Below are positions 7,192-13,686 of a DNA stretch of 15,681 nt, one piece after another. The notes beneath the pieces were generated by a model that was not told the DNA's origin, did not search any database, and worked only from the letters and a program-made list of their open reading frames with translations. Numbering within the stretch: position 1 is the stretch's first letter; every line of letters starts with the position of its first letter. This DNA is from CAYYOS01 sp964473355. Its GTDB lineage: Bacteria > Pseudomonadota > Gammaproteobacteria > Burkholderiales > REEB80. The position numbers and the translations under genes were made by a program. The stretch spans positions 1-15,681 of the forward strand of contig CAYYOS010000053.1 in assembly GCA_964473355.1 (NCBI GenBank), read 5' to 3'.

Positions 7192-7291
7192 GCAAAGCTC
7201 GGGAATCATTGTATTTCCGCCCTTGTGGCCGCCGCTACTTTGTCTTCCAGCGGGCTTCATAAATGGCGCCTTTAAGAACCAAAGCAAGCCG
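7192..7291 (+). other. Unassigned sequence between gap and purE
   Basis: These hundred bases show no recognisable protein tail in any of the three forward frames and no clear Shine-Dalgarno before the purE ATG at 7292 (AAGCAAGCCG precedes it). They may hold part of the purE promoter and leader. No convincing -35/-10 pair was found. Confidence 0.4.
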
Positions 7292-7786
7292 ATGAAAAAA
7301 CCACTAGTAGGCGTCGTGATGGGTAGCGACAGCGATTGGGAGGTAATGCGCCACGCCGCAACGCAGCTGTCATCATTGCGCATTCCCTATGAGGCGCGCG
7401 TGGTGTCGGCGCATCGCACGCCGGATTTGCTCTTTGATTATGCCAAGCATGCCGCCGCACGCGGGCTGGCTTGCATCATCGCCGGCGCCGGTGGAGCCGC
7501 TCACTTGCCGGGCATGTTGGCGGCCAAGACTCATATACCCGTATTAGGCGTTCCCGTGCCATCGCGTTATCTGAAGGGCATGGATTCTTTGCTTTCTATC
7601 GTGCAAATGCCTAAAGGCATTCCGGTAGCGACATTCGCCATCGGTGAAGCGGGGGCAACGAATGCCGCCTTGTTTGCGGCGGCCTTTTTAGGTTTGCACG
7701 ATGCGGCACTGGCCCTGCGTTTGCAAGATTTTCGGGCTGCACAAACGACAACCGTGACCGAGATATCCTTACCAAATTTGCCATGA
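7292..7786 (+). CDS. purE: N5-carboxyaminoimidazole ribonucleotide mutase PurE (class I)
   Basis: This 164-residue enzyme of de novo purine synthesis rearranges N5-CAIR to CAIR. The start MKKPLVGVVMGSDSDWEVM carries the conserved GSDSD nucleotide-binding loop. SAHRTP follows with the catalytic His41, and then comes AGAGGAAHLPGMLAAKT and VPVPSRYLKGMDSLLSIVQMPKGIPVAT, all class I PurE signatures. The length is normal (E. coli 169). The ATG at 7292 begins the conserved protein; an extension to 7223 would add unrelated residues. The stop overlaps the purK start by 4 nt (ATGA), so the two are coupled. This is a housekeeping gene, not a known carboxysome component. Confidence 0.96.
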   Translation: MKKPLVGVVMGSDSDWEVMRHAATQLSSLRIPYEARVVSAHRTPDLLFDYAKHAAARGLACIIAGAGGAAHLPGMLAAKTHIPVLGVPVPSRYLKGMDSLLSIVQMPKGIPVATFAIGEAGATNAALFAAAFLGLHDAALALRLQDFRAAQTTTVTEISLPNLP

Positions 7787-8913
7787 TACTGCCCGGTGCG
7801 ACCTTGGGTATATTGGGCGGTGGCCAACTGGGCCGCTTCTTCGTTGTGGCGGCACGCACCATGGGATACGCTGTCGTCGTGCTCGATCCCGACCGGGACT
7901 GCCCGGCGGCGCAGTTGGCGGATAAACATATTCATGCGAGTTATACCGATTATGCTGCGCTAGATCAGCTCTCACAGACGAGCGCGGCGATTACCACCGA
8001 ATTCGAGAATGTGCCGGCGAGTGCGCTGGATTATTTGGCGGATTCTTGTCCGATCAGACCGTCGGGCGCGGTGCTGGCGATTACTCAAGATCGTGTTTCG
8101 GAAAAAAACTTTCTTCAGTCCAACGGATTTGACACCACATCCTTTGTTGCAGTAGAACACCGTTCGGCGTTATCGGCAGCACTTGAACAAACCGCCACCC
8201 CGGCCCTTTTAAAAACCAGCCGAGCGGGTTATGACGGTAAAGGGCAGCGCTGGATATGCAATCTTAATGAAGCGGAAAGAGCCTTTGACGACCTGGGGGA
8301 AAGGGCCTGCGTGCTGGAAGCAGGCGTAAGTATTCAAATCGAAATATCGGTCGTGATTGCGCGGGGTGCCGACGGAGACGTAGTGGCATATCCCATAAGC
8401 GAGAATATACACCGTGAAGGCATTCTTGATGTCAGTATCGTTCCCGCCCGTATTTCCCCCGAGCTGGCAGAACGGGCCACCCAGACTGCGATTCGCCTTG
8501 CCGAATTATTCGATTACTGCGGGGTGATGGCAGTGGAATTTTTTATCGCGCAGGACAACCAATTGCTGGTGAACGAAATCGCCCCCCGCCCCCACAACTC
8601 GGGCCACTACACTGTTGACGCGTGTATCACTTCGCAGTTCGAACAGCAGGTACGGACTTTGTGCGGTTTACCCCTGGGCGATGCGCGCCTGCTTAGCCCC
8701 GCGGTGATGGTTAATTTACTAGGAGATTTGTGGCATGGGGATCAAGCCCCGCCGTGGGACCGAGTGCTAAACTATCCGCGTGCGAAATTACATCTCTATG
8801 GTAAACGTGTAGTGCGCCCAGGTCGCAAAATGGGGCATGTTACTTATCTGGGCGATAGTGTGGAGGATGCACGATCACACGCGTTGGCGATACAAGATGC
8901 ACTGACCGGCTAG
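7783..8913 (+). CDS. purK: N5-carboxyaminoimidazole ribonucleotide synthase PurK (ATP-grasp)
   Basis: This 376-residue ATP-grasp ligase makes N5-CAIR from AIR, ATP and bicarbonate, the step before PurE. The N-terminal Rossmann part begins PGATLGILGGGQLGRFF. The ATP-grasp domain follows, with ITTEFENVP, LLKTSRAGYDGKGQ and VVAYPISENIHREGILD. The C-terminal signature is VNEIAPRPHNSGHYT. The length is within the family range (E. coli 355). The ATG at 7783 overlaps the purE stop. PurK consumes bicarbonate as substrate, which gives a possible but unproven reason for its proximity to a bicarbonate-accumulating module. Confidence 0.96.
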   Translation: MILPGATLGILGGGQLGRFFVVAARTMGYAVVVLDPDRDCPAAQLADKHIHASYTDYAALDQLSQTSAAITTEFENVPASALDYLADSCPIRPSGAVLAITQDRVSEKNFLQSNGFDTTSFVAVEHRSALSAALEQTATPALLKTSRAGYDGKGQRWICNLNEAERAFDDLGERACVLEAGVSIQIEISVVIARGADGDVVAYPISENIHREGILDVSIVPARISPELAERATQTAIRLAELFDYCGVMAVEFFIAQDNQLLVNEIAPRPHNSGHYTVDACITSQFEQQVRTLCGLPLGDARLLSPAVMVNLLGDLWHGDQAPPWDRVLNYPRAKLHLYGKRVVRPGRKMGHVTYLGDSVEDARSHALAIQDALTG

Positions 8914-9080
8914 GGGCTCTTGTCCCTGCGAAAACGCGGGTGATGTGTGGTGCAAAATAGTAGCTACGCAGGGGAACATTCGAGTCCTATGCCAAGTAAT
9001 CAAAAACATTTATTTTTTGGATGTTCTCGAGCATTCGCCGGTCATGAGTTGCAAACTATAAACCTATTGGAGATCAAACC
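8914..9080 (+). promoter_or_regulatory. Intergenic region upstream of CPII-sbtA, possible promoter
   Basis: This is 167 bp between purK and the PII-like gene. CCCTGCG-AAAA-CGCGGG near 8924-8940 can form a short GC hairpin with one bulge but lacks a T-run, so termination after purK is unproven. A -10-like TATAAA lies at 9057-9062, but the -35 position is poor (TTCGCC). GAACAT at 8974-8979 and ATGTTC at 9021-9026 form an inverted repeat 41 bp apart. The CPII ribosome binding site GGAG is at 9069-9072, 8 nt before the ATG. Confidence 0.35.
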
Positions 9081-9404
9081 ATGAGACGGCTGGAACAGAA
9101 AAAGATGTTGACCATCATCACCTCGCGCGCGTTTGAAAGGATGATTATCGCCGCACTGGTTGGCCGCGGTGTCGGCGGCTATACCGTGGTGCAGGCCAGC
9201 GGAGCCGGCGCTTCCGGCATTCAGTCGGGTATGCTGGATGGCGATTCCAACATCCTGATTCACGTTATTCTCTCGGAGGCTCGCTTGGTCACCTTACTCG
9301 ATGATTTTGATGACATGATGAACCGCGACTACCGGTTCAAGGTAATCGTGACGGATATCTCGATTCTGCCGCGCAAGATTAAGCCAGGTGCCCCCGCACA
9401 TTAG
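9081..9404 (+). CDS. Carboxysome-associated PII-like signalling protein (CPII/SbtB-like)
   Basis: This 107-residue protein of the PII superfamily sits directly upstream of sbtA. It shows the PII-like ferredoxin fold pattern: MLTIITSRAFERMIIAALVGRGVGGYTVV, a short Gly/Ser-rich T-loop region (QASGAGASGIQSG), and NILIHVILSEARLVTLLDDFDDMM, ending in a final beta strand FKVIVTDISILPRK. Classical GlnB/GlnK T-loop sequence with the uridylylated Tyr is absent. The C-terminal CGPEGC-type R-loop of cyanobacterial SbtB is also absent (the tail is KIKPGAPAH). This fits the CPII type described from Thiomonas, which binds ADP/AMP and bicarbonate and is encoded beside carboxysome and bicarbonate-transporter genes. 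It probably gates SbtA at the inner membrane. The ATG at 9081 was chosen for its GGAG site; a start at 9105 is possible. Confidence 0.87.
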   Translation: MRRLEQKKMLTIITSRAFERMIIAALVGRGVGGYTVVQASGAGASGIQSGMLDGDSNILIHVILSEARLVTLLDDFDDMMNRDYRFKVIVTDISILPRKIKPGAPAH

Positions 9405-9481
9405 TCCGGCAAGGTCCGCGCTCGGTGTACGAATCCGCCGCACCGAATCAATAGCTAACTAAGAAATTGAGATAACAGACG

Positions 9482-10492
9482 ATGGATATCAAATCTCTTA
9501 CCACCCTACTTGATCCCGCCATTTTATTTTTTTTCTTAGGCATGTTCGCCTCGCTGGTGCGATCTAATCTAGAGATACCAGCTCCGATCGGAAAATTCCT
9601 GTCCTTGTATTTGCTCATGGCGATAGGCATTAAAGGTGGCGTCGCCTTGAGCGTAAGCGGCATCCATATGCAGATGCTAGCAGGACTTGCAATCGCACTG
9701 TTCATGGCTTTCCTTGTGCCGCTATACACCTTCCCCGTGCTCCGTCACAAGCTTGACGGCTTCAATGCCGCCGCAATCGCGGCAACTTATGGCTCGGTGA
9801 GTGCTGTGACCTTCATCGCTGCCGGACAATTCCTCGATAATCACGGTGTCGAATACGGCGGATACATGGCGGTGGCGCTCGTGCTCATGGAGGCGCCGGC
9901 GGTGATCATGGCAGTGGCGCTCGCCGCCATGGTGCGAACAAGCCTCGACAAGCATAGCGCAGGCGCAGCGGTGAACATCGGGAAGAGCAGTCACACATTT
10001 TCAATGAGGAACATCCTGCACGAGTCGTTCACCGACGGGGCGATCCTATTGCTGCTGGGGAGCCTGCTGATCGGCGTTGTCGTAGGAACTGAAGGCTATA
10101 AAGTCATGAAACCCTTCACTGGCGATCTCTTCAAAGGCTTGTTAGCGTTTTTCCTGTTGGAGATGGGCATTCTAGTCGCGCGGCGCATCCGCGAGATGAA
10201 GGGTGTGGGGCCGTTCCTTATAGCCTTCGCCTTCCTCGTCCCGATAGTCAACGCAGCGATCGCCGTTGCCCTGTCCCATCTCGCCGGCTTGTCAGCGGGG
10301 GATACGCTAATGCTAGCGGTGCTTGCAGCGAGCGCCTCCTATATCGTGGTGCCGGCGGTGGTTCGCGTCGCTATCCCGGAGGCAAATCCGGGTCTTTACT
10401 TCGGCATGGCGCTGGCACTTACCTTTCCATTTAATATCGTGCTCGGGATACCCTTGTATTATCAATTAATCCAGCTTCTGTGGCGTATATGA
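9482..10492 (+). CDS. sbtA: Sodium-dependent bicarbonate transporter SbtA
   Basis: This 336-residue inner-membrane protein of the SbtA family (PF05982) imports bicarbonate with Na+. About ten hydrophobic segments can be drawn, starting with LLDPAILFFFLGMFASLV and ending NIVLGIPLYYQLIQLL. SbtA-type sequence includes DPAILFFFLG, IGKFLSLYLLMAIGIKGG, ATYGSVSAVTFIAA and VLAASASYIVVPAVVR. The two inverted five-helix halves are separated by a hydrophilic stretch (about residues 150-178). It is slightly shorter than Synechocystis SbtA (374). The start at 9482 is 77 nt after CPII and has only a weak GAGATAA upstream, so the same transcript is likely. The stop overlaps the next small gene by 4 nt (ATGA). 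Confidence 0.93.
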   Translation: MDIKSLTTLLDPAILFFFLGMFASLVRSNLEIPAPIGKFLSLYLLMAIGIKGGVALSVSGIHMQMLAGLAIALFMAFLVPLYTFPVLRHKLDGFNAAAIAATYGSVSAVTFIAAGQFLDNHGVEYGGYMAVALVLMEAPAVIMAVALAAMVRTSLDKHSAGAAVNIGKSSHTFSMRNILHESFTDGAILLLLGSLLIGVVVGTEGYKVMKPFTGDLFKGLLAFFLLEMGILVARRIREMKGVGPFLIAFAFLVPIVNAAIAVALSHLAGLSAGDTLMLAVLAASASYIVVPAVVRVAIPEANPGLYFGMALALTFPFNIVLGIPLYYQLIQLLWRI

Positions 10493-10794
10493 ACAAAAAA
10501 ACCATGACCTATTCCGGTTTTTATCAGGACACGCACGGGATGACTGTGCTCGGACGGGTCGTACTGGATGGCTGGCTGTTCGGCTTTATCCCCGAGTCCG
10601 AAGATTGCAAGGGCTGGGATATGGCGCGCATGCAAATGCTAATGAACCGCGTTGAGGCGGCCTGGGATGAGCATGGTAATCTGCCCAGTCGCTTGCCGCC
10701 CGAACTGCGCGCGCGACACGCTGAGCTTTATGCGCGCGCTGCCGAGCGCGCCCAGGGGCGCGGCTGGAACCCGGAACTCGGTGACGAGGAGTAG
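10489..10794 (+). CDS. Unrecognised 101-residue protein coupled to sbtA
   Basis: I do not recognise this protein. From the ATG at 10489, which overlaps the sbtA stop (ATGA), it runs 101 residues. The N-terminal half (YSGFYQDTHGMTVLGRVVLDGWLFGFIPESEDCKGWD) looks like a small folded beta-rich unit. The second half is helical and charged (MLMNRVEAAWDEHG, then RARHAELYARAAERAQGRGW). It ends in acidic NPELGDEE. No membrane segment, signal peptide or metal motif is evident; one Cys is present. Codon use resembles the neighbours, and the 4-nt overlap argues that it is translated with sbtA. A role as an accessory factor of the SbtA-CPII transporter is an inference from position alone. Confidence 0.75.
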   Translation: MNKKTMTYSGFYQDTHGMTVLGRVVLDGWLFGFIPESEDCKGWDMARMQMLMNRVEAAWDEHGNLPSRLPPELRARHAELYARAAERAQGRGWNPELGDEE

Positions 10795-10803
10795 TAGCTC
10801 CTC
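10786..10803. terminator. Possible weak hairpin between converging genes
   Basis: GAGGAG (10786-10791) and CTCCTC (10798-10803) form a 6-bp stem with a 6-nt loop over the stop of the small sbtA-linked gene, 20 bp before the 3' end of the converging sulP gene. No T-tract follows on either strand, so a bidirectional terminator is possible but not convincing. Confidence 0.25.
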
Positions 10804-10822
10804 ACCCCGCGATCAGCGCCAT

Positions 10823-12877
10823 TTATCTCGACGGCGAATCATAACGCTGGCGTAGTGTTTCTAACGCTATATCCTTGCTAACGAACAAATTTTCCCTGCC
10901 CAGCGTCTCGTCCAGACCGGAGCGCGCCAAAGCTTCACGCACGGGCTTTTTAAGACCCGAGAGCATCAAGGTGATCCCGGCTAATTTGAGATCATTTGCA
11001 AGGGCACGAAGTTTCTCCTCGCCGGTGGCGTCGATTTGGTTGATGCCGTTGCCGATTACCAGTACCGCTTTGGCCTGTGGAAATTGGCTGATGGCCCGCA
11101 TCACCGCCTGTTCGAAAAATGCCGAGTTGATGAAAACCAGCGACGAATCAAAACGCAGTACCACGTAGTTCTCGCTGATCGGCGGCAAGTCATGGCTGGC
11201 GGCGCCGGCCAGCGTGCCGTCCCGGGTGCGTCCCAGGACTTCGGTGCGCGGCTGCATGACGCGATTCAGGAACAGCAAAATAGTCAGCACCACACCGACC
11301 AGCACGCCGTTAGCAAGCTGGGGCGCCATCAACAATGTAGCAATGAAGGTCAGTAGACCCACTATGCCATCACTCCTGCGAACCTTCCACGAGTGACGCA
11401 GCGTCTTGAAATCGATCAACCCAAACACCGCGCTCATTACGATGGCGGCGAGTACCGGCTGGGGCAGATGATAGAAGTACTGGGTCATGAATAGCATCAC
11501 GATAACGACGCCGATTGCGCTAATAATTGCGTATAGGCCGGTTCGTGCCCCGGATTTCGCCGCCACCGCGGAGCGCGAGAACGAGCCTGATACCGTGTAG
11601 GATTGAAAAAAACTGCCGACAATGTTGGCGAGACCCTGACCGATTAGCTCCTGATTGGGATCAAGCTTCTCGCGGTTCTGAGCCGCGAGCGCACGAGAGA
11701 TGGAGGTTGCCTCCATGAAGCCGATCAGCGCCATGATGAAAGCCGTACCCAATAATCCGCTCATCACACCGAAATCCATGGCGGGAATCGCAAAGTTGGG
11801 CAGTCCCGCGGGGATGTTTCCGACCACTTGGCCACCCCCGGAAAGCTTAAAGCGACCGTCACGTATGCCACTAAAACGCCAGACGCTTGCGGCGTTGGCG
11901 ATCTTATCCGACGCCCGATAAACGATCTGGCCATCTGCGCTCCGAAGGGGTTCCAGCGAGTGGCGGTAAACTTCCACACGTTGCCCATAGAGTTGTTTCT
12001 TGAGACTTTTTTCTTCACCTTCGAGACGTAGCACTTCCGATTCCAACGTGTAGTCATGCACTTCTGTTCCGATGAGTGGCGCGATCTGCTTGCGTACGTT
12101 GCTTTGCGCCTGCTTGTTTTTTAAAAGATCTGCTTCGAGCTGCGCGAACTTATCGTATGCGGCGCGCGCTTCGGCATCGATGATCGCCTCAGGCGCAACC
12201 AGTGCAGTTTTTTCAAAATCGACCGCGGCACTGATGATAGTGCCCAGCACCACGACCGCGAGCACGCCGGGCAGCTTGGGCAGCCATTTCTTCAACACCG
12301 ACATCGCCACCAGGGTACCCAAACCGAAGGCAATAGTCGGCCAGTGCGCCAGTGGCATTTGCCTTATCACATGCCATAGGTCGCGTAGGAACATGTCCGA
12401 ACGTGGCATCGGCACGTTAATGAAAGTGTTCAGCAGGGACAAGCCAATAATCAGCGCGGCCGCATTGGTGAAACCATTGATCACCGGGTGCGACGCGAGG
12501 TTGATCAGCACGCCCATGCGAAAACCGCCCAGCGCGAGACGCAATACACCCACCATCAGTGCCAGCGTCACCGACAGCTGGATGAATTCATCGGTGCCGC
12601 GGCTCGCCAAGGGTTCAATAGCCGCTGCGGACATCAATGACAGAAGCGCGACCGGTCCGGTGTGTAGAAAGCGCGAGGCGCCCCACATTGACGCCACCAT
12701 GACTGGCAGGAAGGCGGCGTATAAGCCATACACCACCGGCAGACCGGCTAGTGTCGCGTAAGCCATCGACTGCGGGATCAGGATCAGCGAGACAGTGATT
12801 CCGGCGACGAGATCGCCGCGTAAGGTATCGCCTTTTAGCGGAAACCAGCGTAAGAAAGGAAAAAATCGAGTCAGCAT
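10823..12877 (-). CDS. SulP-family anion transporter with C-terminal STAS domain
   Basis: This is a SulP/SLC26 permease, 684 residues from the ATG at 12877; longer TTG/ATG starts at 12925 and 12916 would run through an 18-bp palindrome. Family landmarks are RGDLVAGITVSLILIPQSMAYA, LPVVYGLYAAFLPV, HTGPVALLSLM, NAAALIIGL, IPAGLPNF and GSFFQSYTVSGSFSRSAV. The STAS domain (about the last 130 residues) contains GINQIDATGEEKL. SulP proteins carry sulfate, bicarbonate (BicA) or other anions; sequence alone does not decide which here. Context beside sbtA favours bicarbonate, but sulfate is plausible in a sulfur oxidiser. A charged, partly coiled-coil stretch of about 130 residues (about residues 220-350) interrupts the usual membrane domain. 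The gene probably shares a transcript with the USP-like gene upstream (76-bp gap). Confidence 0.94.
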   Translation of the reverse strand: MLTRFFPFLRWFPLKGDTLRGDLVAGITVSLILIPQSMAYATLAGLPVVYGLYAAFLPVMVASMWGASRFLHTGPVALLSLMSAAAIEPLASRGTDEFIQLSVTLALMVGVLRLALGGFRMGVLINLASHPVINGFTNAAALIIGLSLLNTFINVPMPRSDMFLRDLWHVIRQMPLAHWPTIAFGLGTLVAMSVLKKWLPKLPGVLAVVVLGTIISAAVDFEKTALVAPEAIIDAEARAAYDKFAQLEADLLKNKQAQSNVRKQIAPLIGTEVHDYTLESEVLRLEGEEKSLKKQLYGQRVEVYRHSLEPLRSADGQIVYRASDKIANAASVWRFSGIRDGRFKLSGGGQVVGNIPAGLPNFAIPAMDFGVMSGLLGTAFIMALIGFMEATSISRALAAQNREKLDPNQELIGQGLANIVGSFFQSYTVSGSFSRSAVAAKSGARTGLYAIISAIGVVIVMLFMTQYFYHLPQPVLAAIVMSAVFGLIDFKTLRHSWKVRRSDGIVGLLTFIATLLMAPQLANGVLVGVVLTILLFLNRVMQPRTEVLGRTRDGTLAGAASHDLPPISENYVVLRFDSSLVFINSAFFEQAVMRAISQFPQAKAVLVIGNGINQIDATGEEKLRALANDLKLAGITLMLSGLKKPVREALARSGLDETLGRENLFVSKDIALETLRQRYDSPSR

Positions 12878-12901
12878 ATCGTATAGACAAAAACAAGGGT
12901 G

Positions 12902-12919
12902 CCCATGCCATGGCATGGG
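12902..12919. promoter_or_regulatory. 18-bp perfect palindrome upstream of sulP
   Basis: CCCATGCCATGGCATGGG is a perfect inverted repeat with no spacer, 24 bp before the sulP ATG, in the spacer after the USP-like gene. The position suits an operator or an mRNA hairpin affecting sulP translation. The protein that might bind it is not known. Confidence 0.5.
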
Positions 12920-12936
12920 AACCAAGAAGCGTGCGC

Positions 12937-12948
12937 GCCCCTAGGGGC
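12937..12948. other. 12-bp GC-rich palindrome after USP-like gene
   Basis: GCCCCTAGGGGC is a perfect palindrome 5 bp after the stop of the USP-like gene (reading the - strand). As RNA it would make only a tight 4-5 bp stem, and no T-run follows, so it is not a standard terminator. Confidence 0.3.
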
Positions 12949-12953
12949 CGGTG

Positions 12954-13517
12954 TTACGCCGCGCGGACCGAGGCCTTTTCGGCAGATTCAGACTTCAACA
13001 TGGCGGTGCCACTCGCGGCTACCATCACCACTGGCACAGGAAACGCATTATGGCGGATGATACCTTTCATGAGACTGCGGCCAAGGTAACCAGATTCATT
13101 ACAGATCAGGAACGCGATTTCTGCGCGTTTGCGTAAGGCATGCACCAGCGCAGCGGGGGGCTCGCCGCTGAGTACCGTCAACTGTACACTAATGCGGGCA
13201 TCTTCCAACTCGGTTTGAAAAGGTTTCAGCAAAGTCCGCGCGTCAGTCTCGCTCTGAAAGGTGAAAACAGTGAGGCCGTGCCTGAGACGACTGCACGTCT
13301 GCATAACGTAATGCATTAAATCCGGAGGCAGCTCACTGCCAAGATAAAGGCCGACCTGCGGCCCCAATTTGGGAACGGAAATGGGCGCTGTTGGGATGGT
13401 GCGGACAGTACCACCGGCCATAACGCGGCGTTTCTCACGAGGCGTTAAATTCTCCCCGGTATGGGCATATGCGAGGGCGTTCAACATGCGCTTAATTTCG
13501 TCGTTAAGTTTTATCAC
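12954..13517 (-). CDS. Universal-stress-protein-like cytosolic protein upstream of sulP
   Basis: This 187-residue soluble protein of uncertain function has two parts. The first is a short helical N-terminal segment (NDEIKRMLNALAYAHTGENLTPREKRRVM). The second is an alternating alpha/beta part (VGLYLGSELPPDLMHYVMQTC, LTVFTFQSE, SVQLTVLSGEPPAALVHAL, IAFLICNESGY, PVPVVMVAA), which reads like a single UspA/Rossmann-like domain. The typical USP ATP-binding G-x2-G-x9-G-S/T motif is not clearly present, although SGYLGRSLMKG sits in the right place. The start is GTG at 13517, with AGGAG 5 nt upstream on the - strand. The gene precedes sulP in the same direction, so a stress or regulatory role for that transporter is possible. 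The family call is tentative. Confidence 0.7.
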   Translation of the reverse strand: MIKLNDEIKRMLNALAYAHTGENLTPREKRRVMAGGTVRTIPTAPISVPKLGPQVGLYLGSELPPDLMHYVMQTCSRLRHGLTVFTFQSETDARTLLKPFQTELEDARISVQLTVLSGEPPAALVHALRKRAEIAFLICNESGYLGRSLMKGIIRHNAFPVPVVMVAASGTAMLKSESAEKASVRAA

Positions 13518-13686
13518 GGGGGCTCCTAGGGTTCGAATTAGTACTACACCCTAAGCATTGAGTGTGCCATATTTTAGATCACTGATTTTATTACCCTATT
13601 ATATATGAGTTAGCCTAACCGTTGCAAATAGTATCAAATACTGTTGCAAGTCGTTATAATATGCAACAGTTTTCTTGGTCCCGATT
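13518..13686. promoter_or_regulatory. Divergent promoter region between USP-like gene and histidine kinase
   Basis: This AT-rich 169-bp spacer sits between divergent genes. On the - strand TTGCAA (13627-13622), 18 bp, then TATAAT (13603-13598) makes a good sigma70-like promoter with a leader of about 73 nt to the GTG at 13517. On the + strand a perfect -10 TATAAT lies at 13655-13660, with a poor -35 (TATCAA at 13632-13637). Transcription would begin about 20 nt before the kinase ATG at 13687, which has no Shine-Dalgarno. Confidence 0.6.
13622..13649. promoter_or_regulatory. Quasi-palindromic candidate operator in the divergent region
   Basis: TTGCAA (13622-13627) and TTGCAA (13644-13649) flank AGTAT-CAA-ATACT (13630-13642), giving a nearly symmetric element of 28 bp. 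Its left arm coincides with the -35 box of the - strand promoter. A second inverted repeat, ACTGTTGCA (13640-13648) with TGCAACAGT (13662-13670), encloses the + strand -10. This is a plausible site for a regulator of both genes. Confidence 0.5.

Noticed and set aside
7151..7275. Reading frame of cbbO continued through the N run to 7275
   Set aside because: Ns translate as unknown residues, and the sequence after them is not CbbO-like; the frame across a gap of uncertain size has no meaning.
9000..9030. AT-rich hairpin with T-run upstream of CPII as an intrinsic terminator for purK
   Set aside because: The stem is only about 5-6 A/T pairs (CAAAAA/TTTTTG), too weak and too far from the purK stop to call.
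9048..9054. GTTGCAA upstream of CPII shared with the divergent region at 13621 and 13643
   Set aside because: A 7-mer is expected about twice by chance on both strands of this window, and it occurs also inside genes (for example near 1474).
12072..12761. 229-codon open frame on the + strand opposite sulP
   Set aside because: It is Ser/Ala/Arg-rich without domain pattern and is fully antisense to conserved SulP membrane segments, so it is a shadow frame.
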